Shown here one piece after another: positions 26,603 through 35,304 of a stretch of DNA of 64,000 bases. A program made the position numbers and the translations under genes. A model generated the notes under the pieces. The model saw only the letters and a program-made list of their open reading frames with translations. It was not told the origin of the DNA and ran no database searches. Origin of the DNA: CALSMU01 sp965230225 (GTDB taxonomy: Bacteria > Bacteroidota > Bacteroidia > Flavobacteriales_D > Parvicellaceae); the NCBI GenBank assembly GCA_965230225.1, contig CBDDKM010000008.1, positions 429,561 through 493,560 of the forward strand, given 5' to 3'. Numbering within the stretch: position 1 is the first letter of the stretch; each line of letters begins with the position of its first letter.

Positions 26603-28372
26603 TTAATCCTTTGACTTAAGCTTAAGTGCTCCTAAGTGAACACCTGGCTTTTGAGAGTAAACGTGAATATTATCAAATCGATTGTGTACGGCTACTTTTC
26701 TGGTAACATTATAAATGTATACATATGGGCTTTCATCGTACACTTGCTCCTGAAGTTTCTTGAACAATTCTCCTCTTTTAGCATCATCCAAGGTAGAGTT
26801 GATGGATTCGATTAATGAATCGGATTCTGAATTACCAAAACCAACGTAGTTAATTCCTCCATTAATAAAGGAAGACGTATGCCACATTTCCATTGGGTCA
26901 TCATACCCCAAACTTCCAGACCAGCTACCTAAAGTGGCATCAAAATCCCTCGAAAGAATGGAAGGTACCCATGTATCAAAATCTTTACTGGTTAAATTAG
27001 CCTTAACTCCTGCTTTGTACATTTCTTCCGAAATAATAATGGCAATATCTTCAAACGATCCGGCCTTAGGATACAATAAATCAAACGACAATTGCATTTT
27101 TTGGCCATCAACCACTTTGTCTCTAATGTTATCACCGTCGGTATCTTTCCAACCTGCCTGATCCAATAACTCTTTTGCTTTATTAACATCAAAGTTTCTT
27201 AAAGCTAATTCCGAGTTATAGTACTCCCTCAATGGAGAAGCGAATGATACCTGACGTTGACCTTTTCCCATTAAGATGATCTCAATTAATTCATCTGAAG
27301 GAACCAAATGAGACAATGCAACCCTTACCTCTTTATCTACAAAATATGGCTTTCGTTTTTGTTTATCCGGTTTACAATTGAATGATAAATAGGTAGAACC
27401 TACTACACTTAAGAAATCAGAAAAATAGTTTTGATTGAACTCGTCTTTATCCTGTAGCTCTATTAGCTGATCAGCTCCTAAATTATTTGCCACATCAATG
27501 GACTGATTGTTTAACGAAACTGTTTGTGCTGCCTCATCTGCAATAATTCTATAAATGATCTTATTAGGATTATTCTGGAAGATTAGTTCTTCTCGATCGT
27601 CTGCCCACCAATTGTCTTTTCTAATAATTGTTATATCATTTTCAGAATTCCAGGCTTCCAATTTGTATGGTCCTAATCCGTTTTGGTTTTCTTTTAACCG
27701 GAATCGATTAAGGTCATTAAATTGATCAAACCACTGATGAAGCTCTTCCGATGTATTGAATTCGCTATTATAATCTGCTATGTTCAATTGATTAGTAAGG
27801 CTTTGAGGGTCTTCAAATGATTTTTGAAGAATAAATACCTTTCCCATTATTTCCTTGGAAGCAGGATAGGCTTTTTTCATTTCTACGATAAACCCATTTT
27901 CATTCTCAGGGTCTGGTTGGATGTCTTTAATAATTTCTCCTACCCAAACACGAGTTCCAGGGTTATTGGTTAAAGGACATAGAAATACCTTCAAAGAAAA
28001 AACCACGTCTTCTACCCTAAGTGGAGAACCATCATCCCATTTCACATCAGATTTTAATTCATACTTAAAAGTCAAACCGTCTTCCGAAACTTCCGGTAAC
28101 GATGCCGCTAATTCCGGAATTACTTCAGCAGTTTCAGGGTCGAGCCGAACAATGGTTTTATGCAGATACTCCATAATATATTCTGCATTTCCGGTAGACC
28201 AGTTATATGGGTGCAATGCATCCGGCTCGCTGTTTAAGTGAGCCACCACAATATTATCGTTACTCCAACTATCCAGAAACTGAACATTCTCCCCCTCTTT
28301 ATTCTCCGATGGAGCTTCTGAATTACAGCTCCACAGAGTTGCCAATATGAATATTGTTAACACCTTTCTCAT
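26603..28372 (-). CDS. Peptide ABC transporter substrate-binding lipoprotein (SBP_bac_5)
   Basis: From the ATG at 28372 (MRKVLTIFILATLWSC) the product has 589 residues with a lipobox cysteine at residue 16. OppA/DppA features include NSEPDALHPYNWSTGNAEYI and EDGLTFKYELKSDVKWDDGSP, here cited as short segments of the family pattern. The frame extends nine codons upstream but that would run through a perfect -7 box at 28379-28386, so the start at 28372 is preferred. It heads the operon with two permeases. Compared with the orphan protein at 12022, it is divergent in sequence. Confidence 0.92.
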   Translation of the reverse strand: MRKVLTIFILATLWSCNSEAPSENKEGENVQFLDSWSNDNIVVAHLNSEPDALHPYNWSTGNAEYIMEYLHKTIVRLDPETAEVIPELAASLPEVSEDGLTFKYELKSDVKWDDGSPLRVEDVVFSLKVFLCPLTNNPGTRVWVGEIIKDIQPDPENENGFIVEMKKAYPASKEIMGKVFILQKSFEDPQSLTNQLNIADYNSEFNTSEELHQWFDQFNDLNRFRLKENQNGLGPYKLEAWNSENDITIIRKDNWWADDREELIFQNNPNKIIYRIIADEAAQTVSLNNQSIDVANNLGADQLIELQDKDEFNQNYFSDFLSVVGSTYLSFNCKPDKQKRKPYFVDKEVRVALSHLVPSDELIEIILMGKGQRQVSFASPLREYYNSELALRNFDVNKAKELLDQAGWKDTDGDNIRDKVVDGQKMQLSFDLLYPKAGSFEDIAIIISEEMYKAGVKANLTSKDFDTWVPSILSRDFDATLGSWSGSLGYDDPMEMWHTSSFINGGINYVGFGNSESDSLIESINSTLDDAKRGELFKKLQEQVYDESPYVYIYNVTRKVAVHNRFDNIHVYSQKPGVHLGALKLKSKD

Positions 28373-28378
28373 TAGTAA

Positions 28379-28386
28379 CAAATATA
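28379..28386 (-). promoter_or_regulatory. -7 promoter box of the peptide transporter operon
   Basis: The minus strand reads TATATTTG, only 6 nt before the ATG at 28372, giving a nearly leaderless transcript and deciding the start. Confidence 0.6.
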
Positions 28387-28468
28387 GGAAGCCAGACAAG
28401 ACAAGACTCTATTAAATGATGGAAGAATGAAAAAAATTAGTTTTTGGTATTAAAATTTACGTTTCCGG

Positions 28469-28498
28469 TTTGTAGTTTCAAAAACTGTATTATTTTTG
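28469..28498 (+). promoter_or_regulatory. Promoter of tRNA-Ser (-33 TTTG, -7 TATTTTTG)
   Basis: TTTG at 28469-28472 and TATTTTTG at 28491-28498 are 18 bp apart. The tRNA begins 41 nt later. Confidence 0.65.
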
Positions 28499-28538
28499 CA
28501 GTCCGTTTTTGACGGAAGTTCTTAAACTTAATGATTTC

Positions 28539-28621
28539 GGAGAGGTGGCAGAGTGGTAATGCAGCAGCCTGCTAAGCTGTGCACCGTTTAGGTGTCCTGG
28601 GTTCGAATCCCAGTCTCTCCG
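28539..28621 (+). tRNA. tRNA-Ser(GCT)
   Basis: Class II cloverleaf: acceptor stem GGAGAGG/TCTCTCC (one G-U), anticodon stem GCAGC/GCTGT with loop CTGCTAA giving anticodon GCT, a long variable arm (GCACC..GGTGT) and T arm with GTTCGAATCC. Discriminator G fits tRNA-Ser. CCA is not encoded. It reads AGC and AGU. Confidence 0.96.
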
Positions 28622-28640
28622 CAAAAAAATGGAAAGTTAT

Positions 28641-28670
28641 TTTGGGTTTTAAAAAAATTTCTTTCCTTTG
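28641..28670 (+). promoter_or_regulatory. Promoter of tRNA-Pro (-33 TTTG, -7 TTCCTTTG)
   Basis: TTTG at 28641-28644 and TTCCTTTG (7 of 8 positions) at 28663-28670 are 18 bp apart, the same spacing as at the tRNA-Ser promoter. The tRNA starts 16 nt later. Confidence 0.55.
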
Positions 28671-28686
28671 CAATCGCTTAACAGTT

Positions 28687-28761
28687 CGGGGTGTGGCCCA
28701 GCCCGGTTAAGGCGCCTGGTTTGGGACCAGGAGATCGCAGGTTCGAATCCTGCCACCCCGA
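28687..28761 (+). tRNA. tRNA-Pro(TGG)
   Basis: Acceptor stem CGGGGTG/CACCCCG is perfect; anticodon stem CCTGG/CCAGG with loop TTTGGGA gives anticodon TGG; T arm GCAGG-TTCGAAT-CCTGC. Discriminator A. CCA is not encoded. Confidence 0.96.
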
Positions 28762-28768
28762 CAAACTA

Positions 28769-28803
28769 AAGCTCAATTTCATTAGAAATTGGGCTTTTTT
28801 TAT
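28769..28803 (+). terminator. Intrinsic terminator after the tRNA genes
   Basis: AAGCTCAATTTC and GAAATTGGGCTT form a 12-bp stem (one G-U) with loop ATTA, followed by a T tract. It starts 7 nt after tRNA-Pro. Confidence 0.9.
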
Positions 28804-28930
28804 TTCCAGCACGTTGAAAATGTATTTTCATAAGGAATGGGAATAAAAAAAGTCCACAGCGAGGAACGAGCGTGAGCTTTAGTTTGAATCTGCCCCACTT
28901 CAGGATCACGGAGTAATCAATTAGACAAAA

Positions 28931-29016
28931 GATTAAAAGATATCAGGTCAAAGACAGATCACCTTATAATGATGGAATGCAATTCCATCGAGAGAACGTT
29001 TTGATGAGAAGCGATG
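28931..29016. repeat. Intergenic repeat, truncated copy 0
   Basis: This piece carries the 3' part of the repeat: an AAAGA..GATCA stretch, the small palindrome GATGGAAT-GCA-ATTCCATC, then CGAGAGAACGTTTTGATGAG. The 5' palindrome is missing. The 28804-29601 gap contains this and two fuller copies and no convincing gene. Confidence 0.65.
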
Positions 29017-29074
29017 GCTAGATAAACGACAAACGATACTACCTAAAAAACAACAACATACACCTCAACCTCCT

Positions 29075-29280
29075 CTGGTCCCGATAACTATCGGGACCAG
29101 ATATCCGCTGCGCTTCTTCTGGAATGAGAGTGGTCACGTTGAAACAGTTAGATTTCGGTTATTGGGTAAAACTCCTCCATAGGATATGATGAAACAATAA
29201 GTGAAAAGATCAAAGACGGATCAACCTACAATGATAAAATGCAATTCCATCGAGAGAACGTTTTGATGAGAAACGATGAG
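29075..29280. repeat. Intergenic repeat, full copy 1
   Basis: It opens with a 26-bp perfect palindrome (arms CTGGTCCCGATA and TATCGGGACCAG, 2-nt centre, 29075-29100), then CGCTTCTTCTGGAATGAGAG, a TTTCGGTTATTGGGTAAA stretch, and closes with ATTCCATCGAGAGAACG. It is colinear with copy 2 over about 200 bp. Stop codons in all frames argue against coding. Confidence 0.75.
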
Positions 29281-29322
29281 CAAGATTCTTGTGAAAACCA
29301 ATGATCTATGTCTCCACTTTCA

Positions 29323-29526
29323 CTAGTCCCGATAACTATCGGGACCAGATATTCGCTACGCTTCTTCTGGAATGAGAGTGGTTACGTCGAAACTGTTACA
29401 TTTCGGTTATTGGGTAAAAATCCCTCCACAGAATACGAAGAAACAATAAGTGAAAAGATCAAAGGCGAATCTCCCTACAATGATGGAATGTAATTCCATC
29501 GAGAACAATTTAATGAGAAACAATGG
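29323..29526. repeat. Intergenic repeat, full copy 2
   Basis: Same order as copy 1: palindrome at 29323-29348 with one mismatch, CGCTTCTTCTGGAATGAGAG, TTTCGGTTATTGGGTAAA, and GATGGAAT-GTA-ATTCCATC near the end. It begins 43 bp after copy 1. Confidence 0.75.
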
Positions 29527-29601
29527 TTCAATGTCCTATAAATGGCTTTATTTTGAATAAAAAAAATCATTATATTGATTAACTCAACACAATAAGCGAG
29601 A

Positions 29602-32600
29602 ATGAAATTTGGTTTCCTGAAGTCACGAAAGTTTTGGATTAGATGTTTGATTTTTATCGTTCTAGTCCCGGTATTATTATTTACCACACTAATTGCCATA
29701 CTTTATTGGAAACAAGATCAAATTGTTCAAGAGTTAGTTCACTCATTGAATGAAGATTTTGAAGGCCACTTTGAAATCAAAGGAAGTCACATTTCACCTT
29801 TTGAAAATTTCCCTTACATATCAATTGACTTAGAAGAAGTAACACTTTATGAAAATGACTCCAAAAAAGGGACACACATCTTAGATATACATGATGTCTA
29901 TGTTGGTTTTAATATCTGGGATATATTATCCGGAAACATGGAAATCAAATCCATTTTATTGAGCAATGGTTCAATAAATTTGGTACAACATAAAGATGGA
30001 AGCTTTAATGTTACCAGTGCCTTAGCCACCAAAAAGGAAATTGAAGACCCTGCCGAAGAATTTCATTTAAACTTGAAATCCATAAACTTAACCAACATTG
30101 ACATCAATAAACTGAATGAATCAAACGGAATGTACTTTGATTTATTTGTTAATGAAGCGCAGTCCAATTTTAAAACTGTTAACGATGATGTGCAGATGTT
30201 TTTAGATTCAAAATTTATTGTAACCTATATCGATAATGGAGATACTACATTCATCCATGATAAACACTTTGCCGTCCATACAGAAATAGATTACATAGCT
30301 GAAAAAGAAATCTTAAAAATCGTCCCTTCCGAAATTGAACTAGAAGAATCTGTGTTTAACATGGAAGGTGAAATTGATTTTGCAAATAACATGTTTTTAG
30401 ATGTTAATTTTAAAGGCGAAAAGCCAAACTTTGATTTGCTTATTGCTTTTGCACCTGAGGAAATTGCTCCTACATTGAAGATGTATAATAATAGGGGTAA
30501 AGTATTCTTCAATGGTTCTGTATATGGAGAATCAATTAACGGGTATTCTCCAAGTATCGATGTGGTTTTTGGTTGCTCCGAAGCTTATATTGAGAATTCT
30601 ACCAACGATAAAAAATTGGAAGACCTTAAGTTCACAGGTCATTTCACGAATGGAGACGAGAGAGACTTGACAACCATGGAGTTTTCTATAATGGATTTCT
30701 CAGTAACCCCTGAAGCCGGTGTATTTAGTGGAGATTTAACTGTCAAGAATTTCTTAGAACCTGACATCAACTTAAAGTTGGTTTCTGATTTTAAACTAGA
30801 CTTTTTGGCAAAGTTCTTAAATCTTGAAAGTTTGCGTGACCTGTCTGGAGATGTTGAATTGACCATGAACTTTCATGACATTATTGATCTGGAACATCCT
30901 GAGAAAAGTATCGAAAAACTAAATGAGTCCTATTATACAGAATTGAAAGTTACTGACCTAAGTTTTGAAATTCCCGATTATCATTTACCGTTAAAAGACC
31001 TGGATGTTTATGCGGTAATGGATGGACATGAAGCTCACATTGATTATTTCGATATGCTTTTTGGAAAATCTGACTTGCACGTTAATGGTACAATAGATGA
31101 CCTCCCAGCAGTTTTACATCACACCGATAAAGATGTCACATCTCACTTAGAGATTTCATCAGAATTTCTGGATCTTTTAGAAATGACAAGTCCTACCAGA
31201 GATACAACAGAAGGAATTAATGAATCGCTATCCGATATGAGCCTAGGACTGTCTTTTATTTGTTCTGCCAGAGATTTCACCGAATCTCCTTATCTTCCAA
31301 TCGGAGAGTTTTTCATAGATGATTTTCATGCGCAATTAAAACATTATCCGCATAATTTCCATGATTTCCATGCCGACGTTATCATAAAAGAGGACGACTT
31401 ACAGCTAAAAGACTTTTCTGGTATGGTAGATAAAAGTGATTTTCACTTTGATGGAGGGATAACGCACTATGGGTTATGGTTTCAAGAACATCCTCAAGGA
31501 GATACGAAAGTTGAGTTTAATCTAAAATCAAAAATGATTCAGCTGGAGGACCTCTTTACTTATGGAGGAGAAAACTATATTCCTGAGGATTACAGGCATG
31601 AAGAATTTGACGATTTAAAAATACATGGTTTTGCTGATCTTCATTTTAAAGAAAAGCTATACTCATCTGATATAAACCTCGATCTTTTTGATGCTAAAAT
31701 GAAAGTTCATCATCTGAGGTTTGAAAATTTTGGAGGTCGATTTCATTTAGAGAATGATGATTTGCTCGTGGAAAACTTCAAAGGTAAGTTAGGGAAAAGC
31801 AAATTCCTTATTAATGCAGAATTAGCCTTAGGAACAGATACTATTCTTAGAAATGAAGACAATCATATTAGCCTGGAGGCCTCTAAATTAGATTTTGATG
31901 AACTATTTCTCTATGAAGAGCCAGATTCTGAATATGCATCATCCCCTGAACAACACGAAGAAGGATTTAATATTTATCAAGTTCCATTTCCAAACTTAAA
32001 AGTTGATCTGGATATTAAGGATTTGAACTACCACCTGTATAAAATGAAAAAAGTTAAAGGGAGTCTTCGAATTCAACCGAATCATTACATATATCTGGAC
32101 ACTCTCTCTTTGGATGTGGCAGGAGGAAACTTAAAAATGAACGGTTACTTTAATGGCTCAAATCCAGAACTCATCTACTTTAGCCCCAATATTAAGATCA
32201 AAGAACTCAACCTGGATAAATTGATGGTTAAATTTGAAAATTTTGGTCAGGATTATCTGGTTTCGGAAAATCTTCATGGAAAAATCAGTGGTGATTTATG
32301 GGGTAAAATACACATCCACAAAGACATGGTTCCAATCATCGACGATAGTGAAATTCACCTGGATTTTAATGTCCTCTCTGGTAAACTGGAAAACTTCGGT
32401 CCAATGGAATACCTGGCTGAATATTTTGCCGACAAAAATGTTGCTAAAGTTATATTTGATACACTTCAAAACCACATAGACATCACGGATGGTACTCTGA
32501 ATATTCCCAACATGAAAATAAACACATCCCTTGGGTTCGTAGAAATGTCTGGAATTCAAAACACGGATTATTCTTATGAATATTACTTAAAAGTTCCGTG

Positions 32601-32784
32601 GAAAATGGTAACAAAAGCAGGAGCTTCAAAGTTATTTGGTAAGAAAAAAGGAGAGTCAGTAAATCCTGATGAAGAAGACGAAATTATTTATGCAGAAGAA
32701 GGCAAAAAAATTCGTTACGTAAACATTGTAATAACTGGCGATTTGGAGACTTATAAGATTAAATTAAAGAAAAAGAAGGCTTAG
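29602..32784 (+). CDS. AsmA-like protein with one N-terminal membrane helix
   Basis: The 1060-residue protein has a membrane anchor at about residues 13-34 (CLIFIVLVPVLLFTTLIAIL) and a long periplasmic part of repeating beta strands, ending in a C-terminal AsmA region (LEDLKFTG, LDVNFKG, and the closing YLKVPWKMVTKAGASKLFG). AsmA/TamB-related proteins form beta-groove bridges that move phospholipids between membranes. The bridge role here is inference from family. The C-terminal domain is rich in His and Asp in its middle. It is flanked on both sides by copies of an intergenic repeat and appears monocistronic. Confidence 0.85.
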   Translation: MKFGFLKSRKFWIRCLIFIVLVPVLLFTTLIAILYWKQDQIVQELVHSLNEDFEGHFEIKGSHISPFENFPYISIDLEEVTLYENDSKKGTHILDIHDVYVGFNIWDILSGNMEIKSILLSNGSINLVQHKDGSFNVTSALATKKEIEDPAEEFHLNLKSINLTNIDINKLNESNGMYFDLFVNEAQSNFKTVNDDVQMFLDSKFIVTYIDNGDTTFIHDKHFAVHTEIDYIAEKEILKIVPSEIELEESVFNMEGEIDFANNMFLDVNFKGEKPNFDLLIAFAPEEIAPTLKMYNNRGKVFFNGSVYGESINGYSPSIDVVFGCSEAYIENSTNDKKLEDLKFTGHFTNGDERDLTTMEFSIMDFSVTPEAGVFSGDLTVKNFLEPDINLKLVSDFKLDFLAKFLNLESLRDLSGDVELTMNFHDIIDLEHPEKSIEKLNESYYTELKVTDLSFEIPDYHLPLKDLDVYAVMDGHEAHIDYFDMLFGKSDLHVNGTIDDLPAVLHHTDKDVTSHLEISSEFLDLLEMTSPTRDTTEGINESLSDMSLGLSFICSARDFTESPYLPIGEFFIDDFHAQLKHYPHNFHDFHADVIIKEDDLQLKDFSGMVDKSDFHFDGGITHYGLWFQEHPQGDTKVEFNLKSKMIQLEDLFTYGGENYIPEDYRHEEFDDLKIHGFADLHFKEKLYSSDINLDLFDAKMKVHHLRFENFGGRFHLENDDLLVENFKGKLGKSKFLINAELALGTDTILRNEDNHISLEASKLDFDELFLYEEPDSEYASSPEQHEEGFNIYQVPFPNLKVDLDIKDLNYHLYKMKKVKGSLRIQPNHYIYLDTLSLDVAGGNLKMNGYFNGSNPELIYFSPNIKIKELNLDKLMVKFENFGQDYLVSENLHGKISGDLWGKIHIHKDMVPIIDDSEIHLDFNVLSGKLENFGPMEYLAEYFADKNVAKVIFDTLQNHIDITDGTLNIPNMKINTSLGFVEMSGIQNTDYSYEYYLKVPWKMVTKAGASKLFGKKKGESVNPDEEDEIIYAEEGKKIRYVNIVITGDLETYKIKLKKKKA

Positions 32785-32799
32785 TACAATTTTAGACAA

Positions 32800-32817
32800 T
32801 CCCGATAGCTATCGGGA
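32800..32817. repeat. CCCGATA-type dispersed palindrome, copy 4
   Basis: TCCCGATAGCTATCGGGA is a perfect 18-bp palindrome 15 nt after the AsmA-like stop. It could also act as a terminator hairpin, but lacks a T tract. Confidence 0.65.
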
Positions 32818-32890
32818 AATAAGACGTCAGATTAAAAATAATGATGTTAATACTCCACTTTCTCTGGTCCCGTACCAATAAGCATCCTGT

Positions 32891-33111
32891 AATAGTGGAA
32901 TGGAATTTTATCGAAATGACGTTTTGTTGAGGAACGAAATTCTTACTAGATCTTTACCTATGCTTCTTCTGGAATGAGAGTGATCCGTTAAAACAGCTGG
33001 ATTTCGATTATTGGGAAAAAACTCCTCCATTGGATATGATGAAACAGTAGGTAAAAGGTCAAAAACGGGGCACCCTGCAATGGTGGAATGGAATTCCATC
33101 GAAAGAACGCT
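32891..33111. repeat. Intergenic repeat, diverged copy 3
   Basis: After the AsmA-like gene, 32891-32938 repeats the end segment (TGGAATGGAATTTTATCG) and 32958-33111 repeats the body (TGCTTCTTCTGGAATGAGAG, GATTATTGGG, GGATATGATGAAACAGTA) and closing ATTCCATCGAAAGAACG. The 5' palindrome is decayed to CTCTGGTCCCGTACC near 32868. The rest of 32785-33386 shows no gene that I can support. Confidence 0.65.
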
Positions 33112-33386
33112 TTTATCGCTCTCCCCTACCCTTTCAGCTCCATAAAGTTCTCCTTACTTTAATATCATTACCCATGATTTTGATCATCGATGGTTTTACA
33201 AATCAATTGTTCATATTTCACCTATTTCGATTTAGTTCTTACAATTCTATGATACTTCAGGTTGTTCCATTTAATAACTTTTCGGAAGATTGTCGTGGGA
33301 GGTAACTTTTGAAGAAAAAAGTAAATCTACTCATGGATTAAGTTCCATTCTTGACAATATTTCGAACAAAAAACTACTAACGATTA

Positions 33387-35261
33387 ATGCGCCAACAAAA
33401 TTTAAACAAGATGAGGAGAGATTATGTGTTGCTGAAATTCAAATATTTAATTACACTTTTAACCCTACAACTTATTGTATTTAAAGGGTTTTCAAATACC
33501 AAAGAAACCGATACAACTATATTATGGGAAACCATCAACACAAAATTGGAATTACTACAAGAATCTATTCCTAATGAAGACAGTAGTGAACTGCTTAAAC
33601 TTGAATATGAAATCATTGACTTATCTGAAAACATCAGTAAATATGCTAAAGCCAATGTTTTTAATTTATTTGGGGAAAAGTACACTACTGCTGAAAAGTT
33701 TGATCACGCCATGGATATGTTCAAGAGGTGTATCAAGCACTCAGAGAAGATTGGGGCAACCCAATTAATTGCATCATCCGAATTATCTATTGGAATCTTA
33801 TACTATTGGCAGGAAAATTTTTCTGATGCGATTGATTACTTCTTAAAGACTTTAGAGCATTATGAAATTGAAGGAATTCCTATAAATGGTAGTTCGAACT
33901 ATGGTAACGCCTTATATTATATTGGAGCGAGTCACATTAGTGTTGAAAACTATATTAAGGCCAAAGAGTACCTTGAAAAATCAGTCGATCAATATGAATC
34001 AATAAATTTTCCTGAAGGGTTAGTTAATAGTTATGGTGGGTTATCTATAATTGCTATTATGGAGAATGAATTGGATACAGCTCTTAAGATCAACCAAATA
34101 ACTCTTGACCTGTGCCTTAAAAACGAATTGTACACCAATGCTAGTATGACTTACGGGACCATCGGGACCATTTATCAACAACTAGAAGAATTCGACTCTT
34201 CCATATTCTATTTAAACAAAGAACATGAATTACTATTGAACTTCCCGGATCAATCAACTAATTATTATTTAACCTGGAATCGAATACGATTTGCCACATT
34301 ATATGGAGTAACCCGTGAATATTCTAAATGTATCTCATATGCAAATGAAGCTTTGGAAACGACTAAGTCTAACCAGTATTTTGATGCTGCAACCAAAGGT
34401 AAGGCCTACCTCATCCTTCACATGGCATACGACTCTATTGGTGACCATGAAAATAGTTTGAAATATTTAAAGCTTTATGATGAAATTGAAGATCAGCTAA
34501 AAGGCCCTGACATTATTTCTGAAACCTATGAAGAAACGCTTGACTACGAAAAGAAAAAAAGTAATCAGGTTGTTAATGAATTAAAAGAAAAAAACTCAAA
34601 CTTAAATCAAAGAGGTAAAATCACTAATGATGAATTAAACTCTGCCAATTTTTCACTTAATATTCTTGCTATTATTCTTGTTGCAGGGATGATCGTTACC
34701 ACCTGGTTCTATGTGCAAAAAAGAAAATGGAAGTTAAAGGCACTGAGTTTAATTGATAACACCAATAACAATGTAGAACCATTTCCTTATCCAATAGATC
34801 CATTGTCAATTTCTGCTTCTGCTTCGGTTGCTACTCCAATAATAACGGAACAGAAAAAAACTTCTACTAAATATTCCAATTCTAAATTAACTAAGGAAAG
34901 AAAAAAAGAGTTGATCGATGAAATTTTCAAAATAATGAAAGAAGAACATCTCTATAAAGAAAGTGATCTAAACATCAATAAACTTGCAAAAAGACTTAAT
35001 ACTAACTCCTCCTACATTTCTCAGGTGATAAATGAAGAATTTGATATGAATTTTAGAAATTTCATAAATGAATTCAGAATACAACAGGCCACCAAAATGC
35101 TAGCTGATAAACAATACAGGAACCTCACTATTGAGGCCATTGCAAAATCTACAGGGTTCAATTCATTATCACCATTTAACAAGGCTTTTAAAAATACTCA
35201 TGGAATTACACCTTCCTTCTTTCTGAAATCTGTTATTAAAGCAGATAAGGGAGCTGCTTAG
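33387..35261 (+). CDS. TPR protein with membrane helix and C-terminal AraC-type DNA-binding domain
   Basis: The 624-residue protein (ATG at 33387; ATG at 33411 is an alternative) starts with a signal-like segment ending near residue 40. TPR-like repeats cover about 85-360, a membrane helix lies at 424-445 (LNILAIILVAGMIVTTWFYV), and an AraC helix-turn-helix occupies about 500-615 (INKLAKRLNTNSSYISQVIN and IAKSTGFNSLSPFNKAFK). Such proteins sense through periplasmic TPRs and regulate transcription from the membrane. It is convergent with the surface operon at 35305-43480 and could regulate genes nearby, but this is not shown. Confidence 0.88.
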   Translation: MRQQNLNKMRRDYVLLKFKYLITLLTLQLIVFKGFSNTKETDTTILWETINTKLELLQESIPNEDSSELLKLEYEIIDLSENISKYAKANVFNLFGEKYTTAEKFDHAMDMFKRCIKHSEKIGATQLIASSELSIGILYYWQENFSDAIDYFLKTLEHYEIEGIPINGSSNYGNALYYIGASHISVENYIKAKEYLEKSVDQYESINFPEGLVNSYGGLSIIAIMENELDTALKINQITLDLCLKNELYTNASMTYGTIGTIYQQLEEFDSSIFYLNKEHELLLNFPDQSTNYYLTWNRIRFATLYGVTREYSKCISYANEALETTKSNQYFDAATKGKAYLILHMAYDSIGDHENSLKYLKLYDEIEDQLKGPDIISETYEETLDYEKKKSNQVVNELKEKNSNLNQRGKITNDELNSANFSLNILAIILVAGMIVTTWFYVQKRKWKLKALSLIDNTNNNVEPFPYPIDPLSISASASVATPIITEQKKTSTKYSNSKLTKERKKELIDEIFKIMKEEHLYKESDLNINKLAKRLNTNSSYISQVINEEFDMNFRNFINEFRIQQATKMLADKQYRNLTIEAIAKSTGFNSLSPFNKAFKNTHGITPSFFLKSVIKADKGAA

Positions 35262-35276
35262 AACAAAATGGAATAG

Positions 35277-35304
35277 AAGGGGTGTTCTTCTGAACAGCCC
35301 TTTA
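35277..35304. terminator. Bidirectional terminator between convergent genes
   Basis: AAGGGGTGTTC and GAACAGCCCTT form an 11-bp stem with one mismatch and a TTCT loop, followed by TTATT; on the opposite strand an A-rich stretch follows. It serves the TPR/AraC gene and the surface operon. Confidence 0.65.

Noticed and set aside
28373..28399. Upstream start for the peptide-binding lipoprotein
   Set aside because: It would include a perfect -7 box and place residues before a typical lipoprotein signal.
29308..29493. Short plus-strand frame of 61 codons in the repeat region
   Set aside because: It lies within repeat copy 2, its translation has no family features, and the other copies carry stops or shifts in the same place.
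32800..32817. Terminator of the AsmA-like gene
   Set aside because: The palindrome is not followed by a T tract and belongs to the dispersed CCCGATA family, so it is listed as a repeat.
33290..33484. 64-codon frame overlapping the start of the TPR/AraC gene
   Set aside because: It overlaps a well-supported gene in another frame and shows no recognisable domain.
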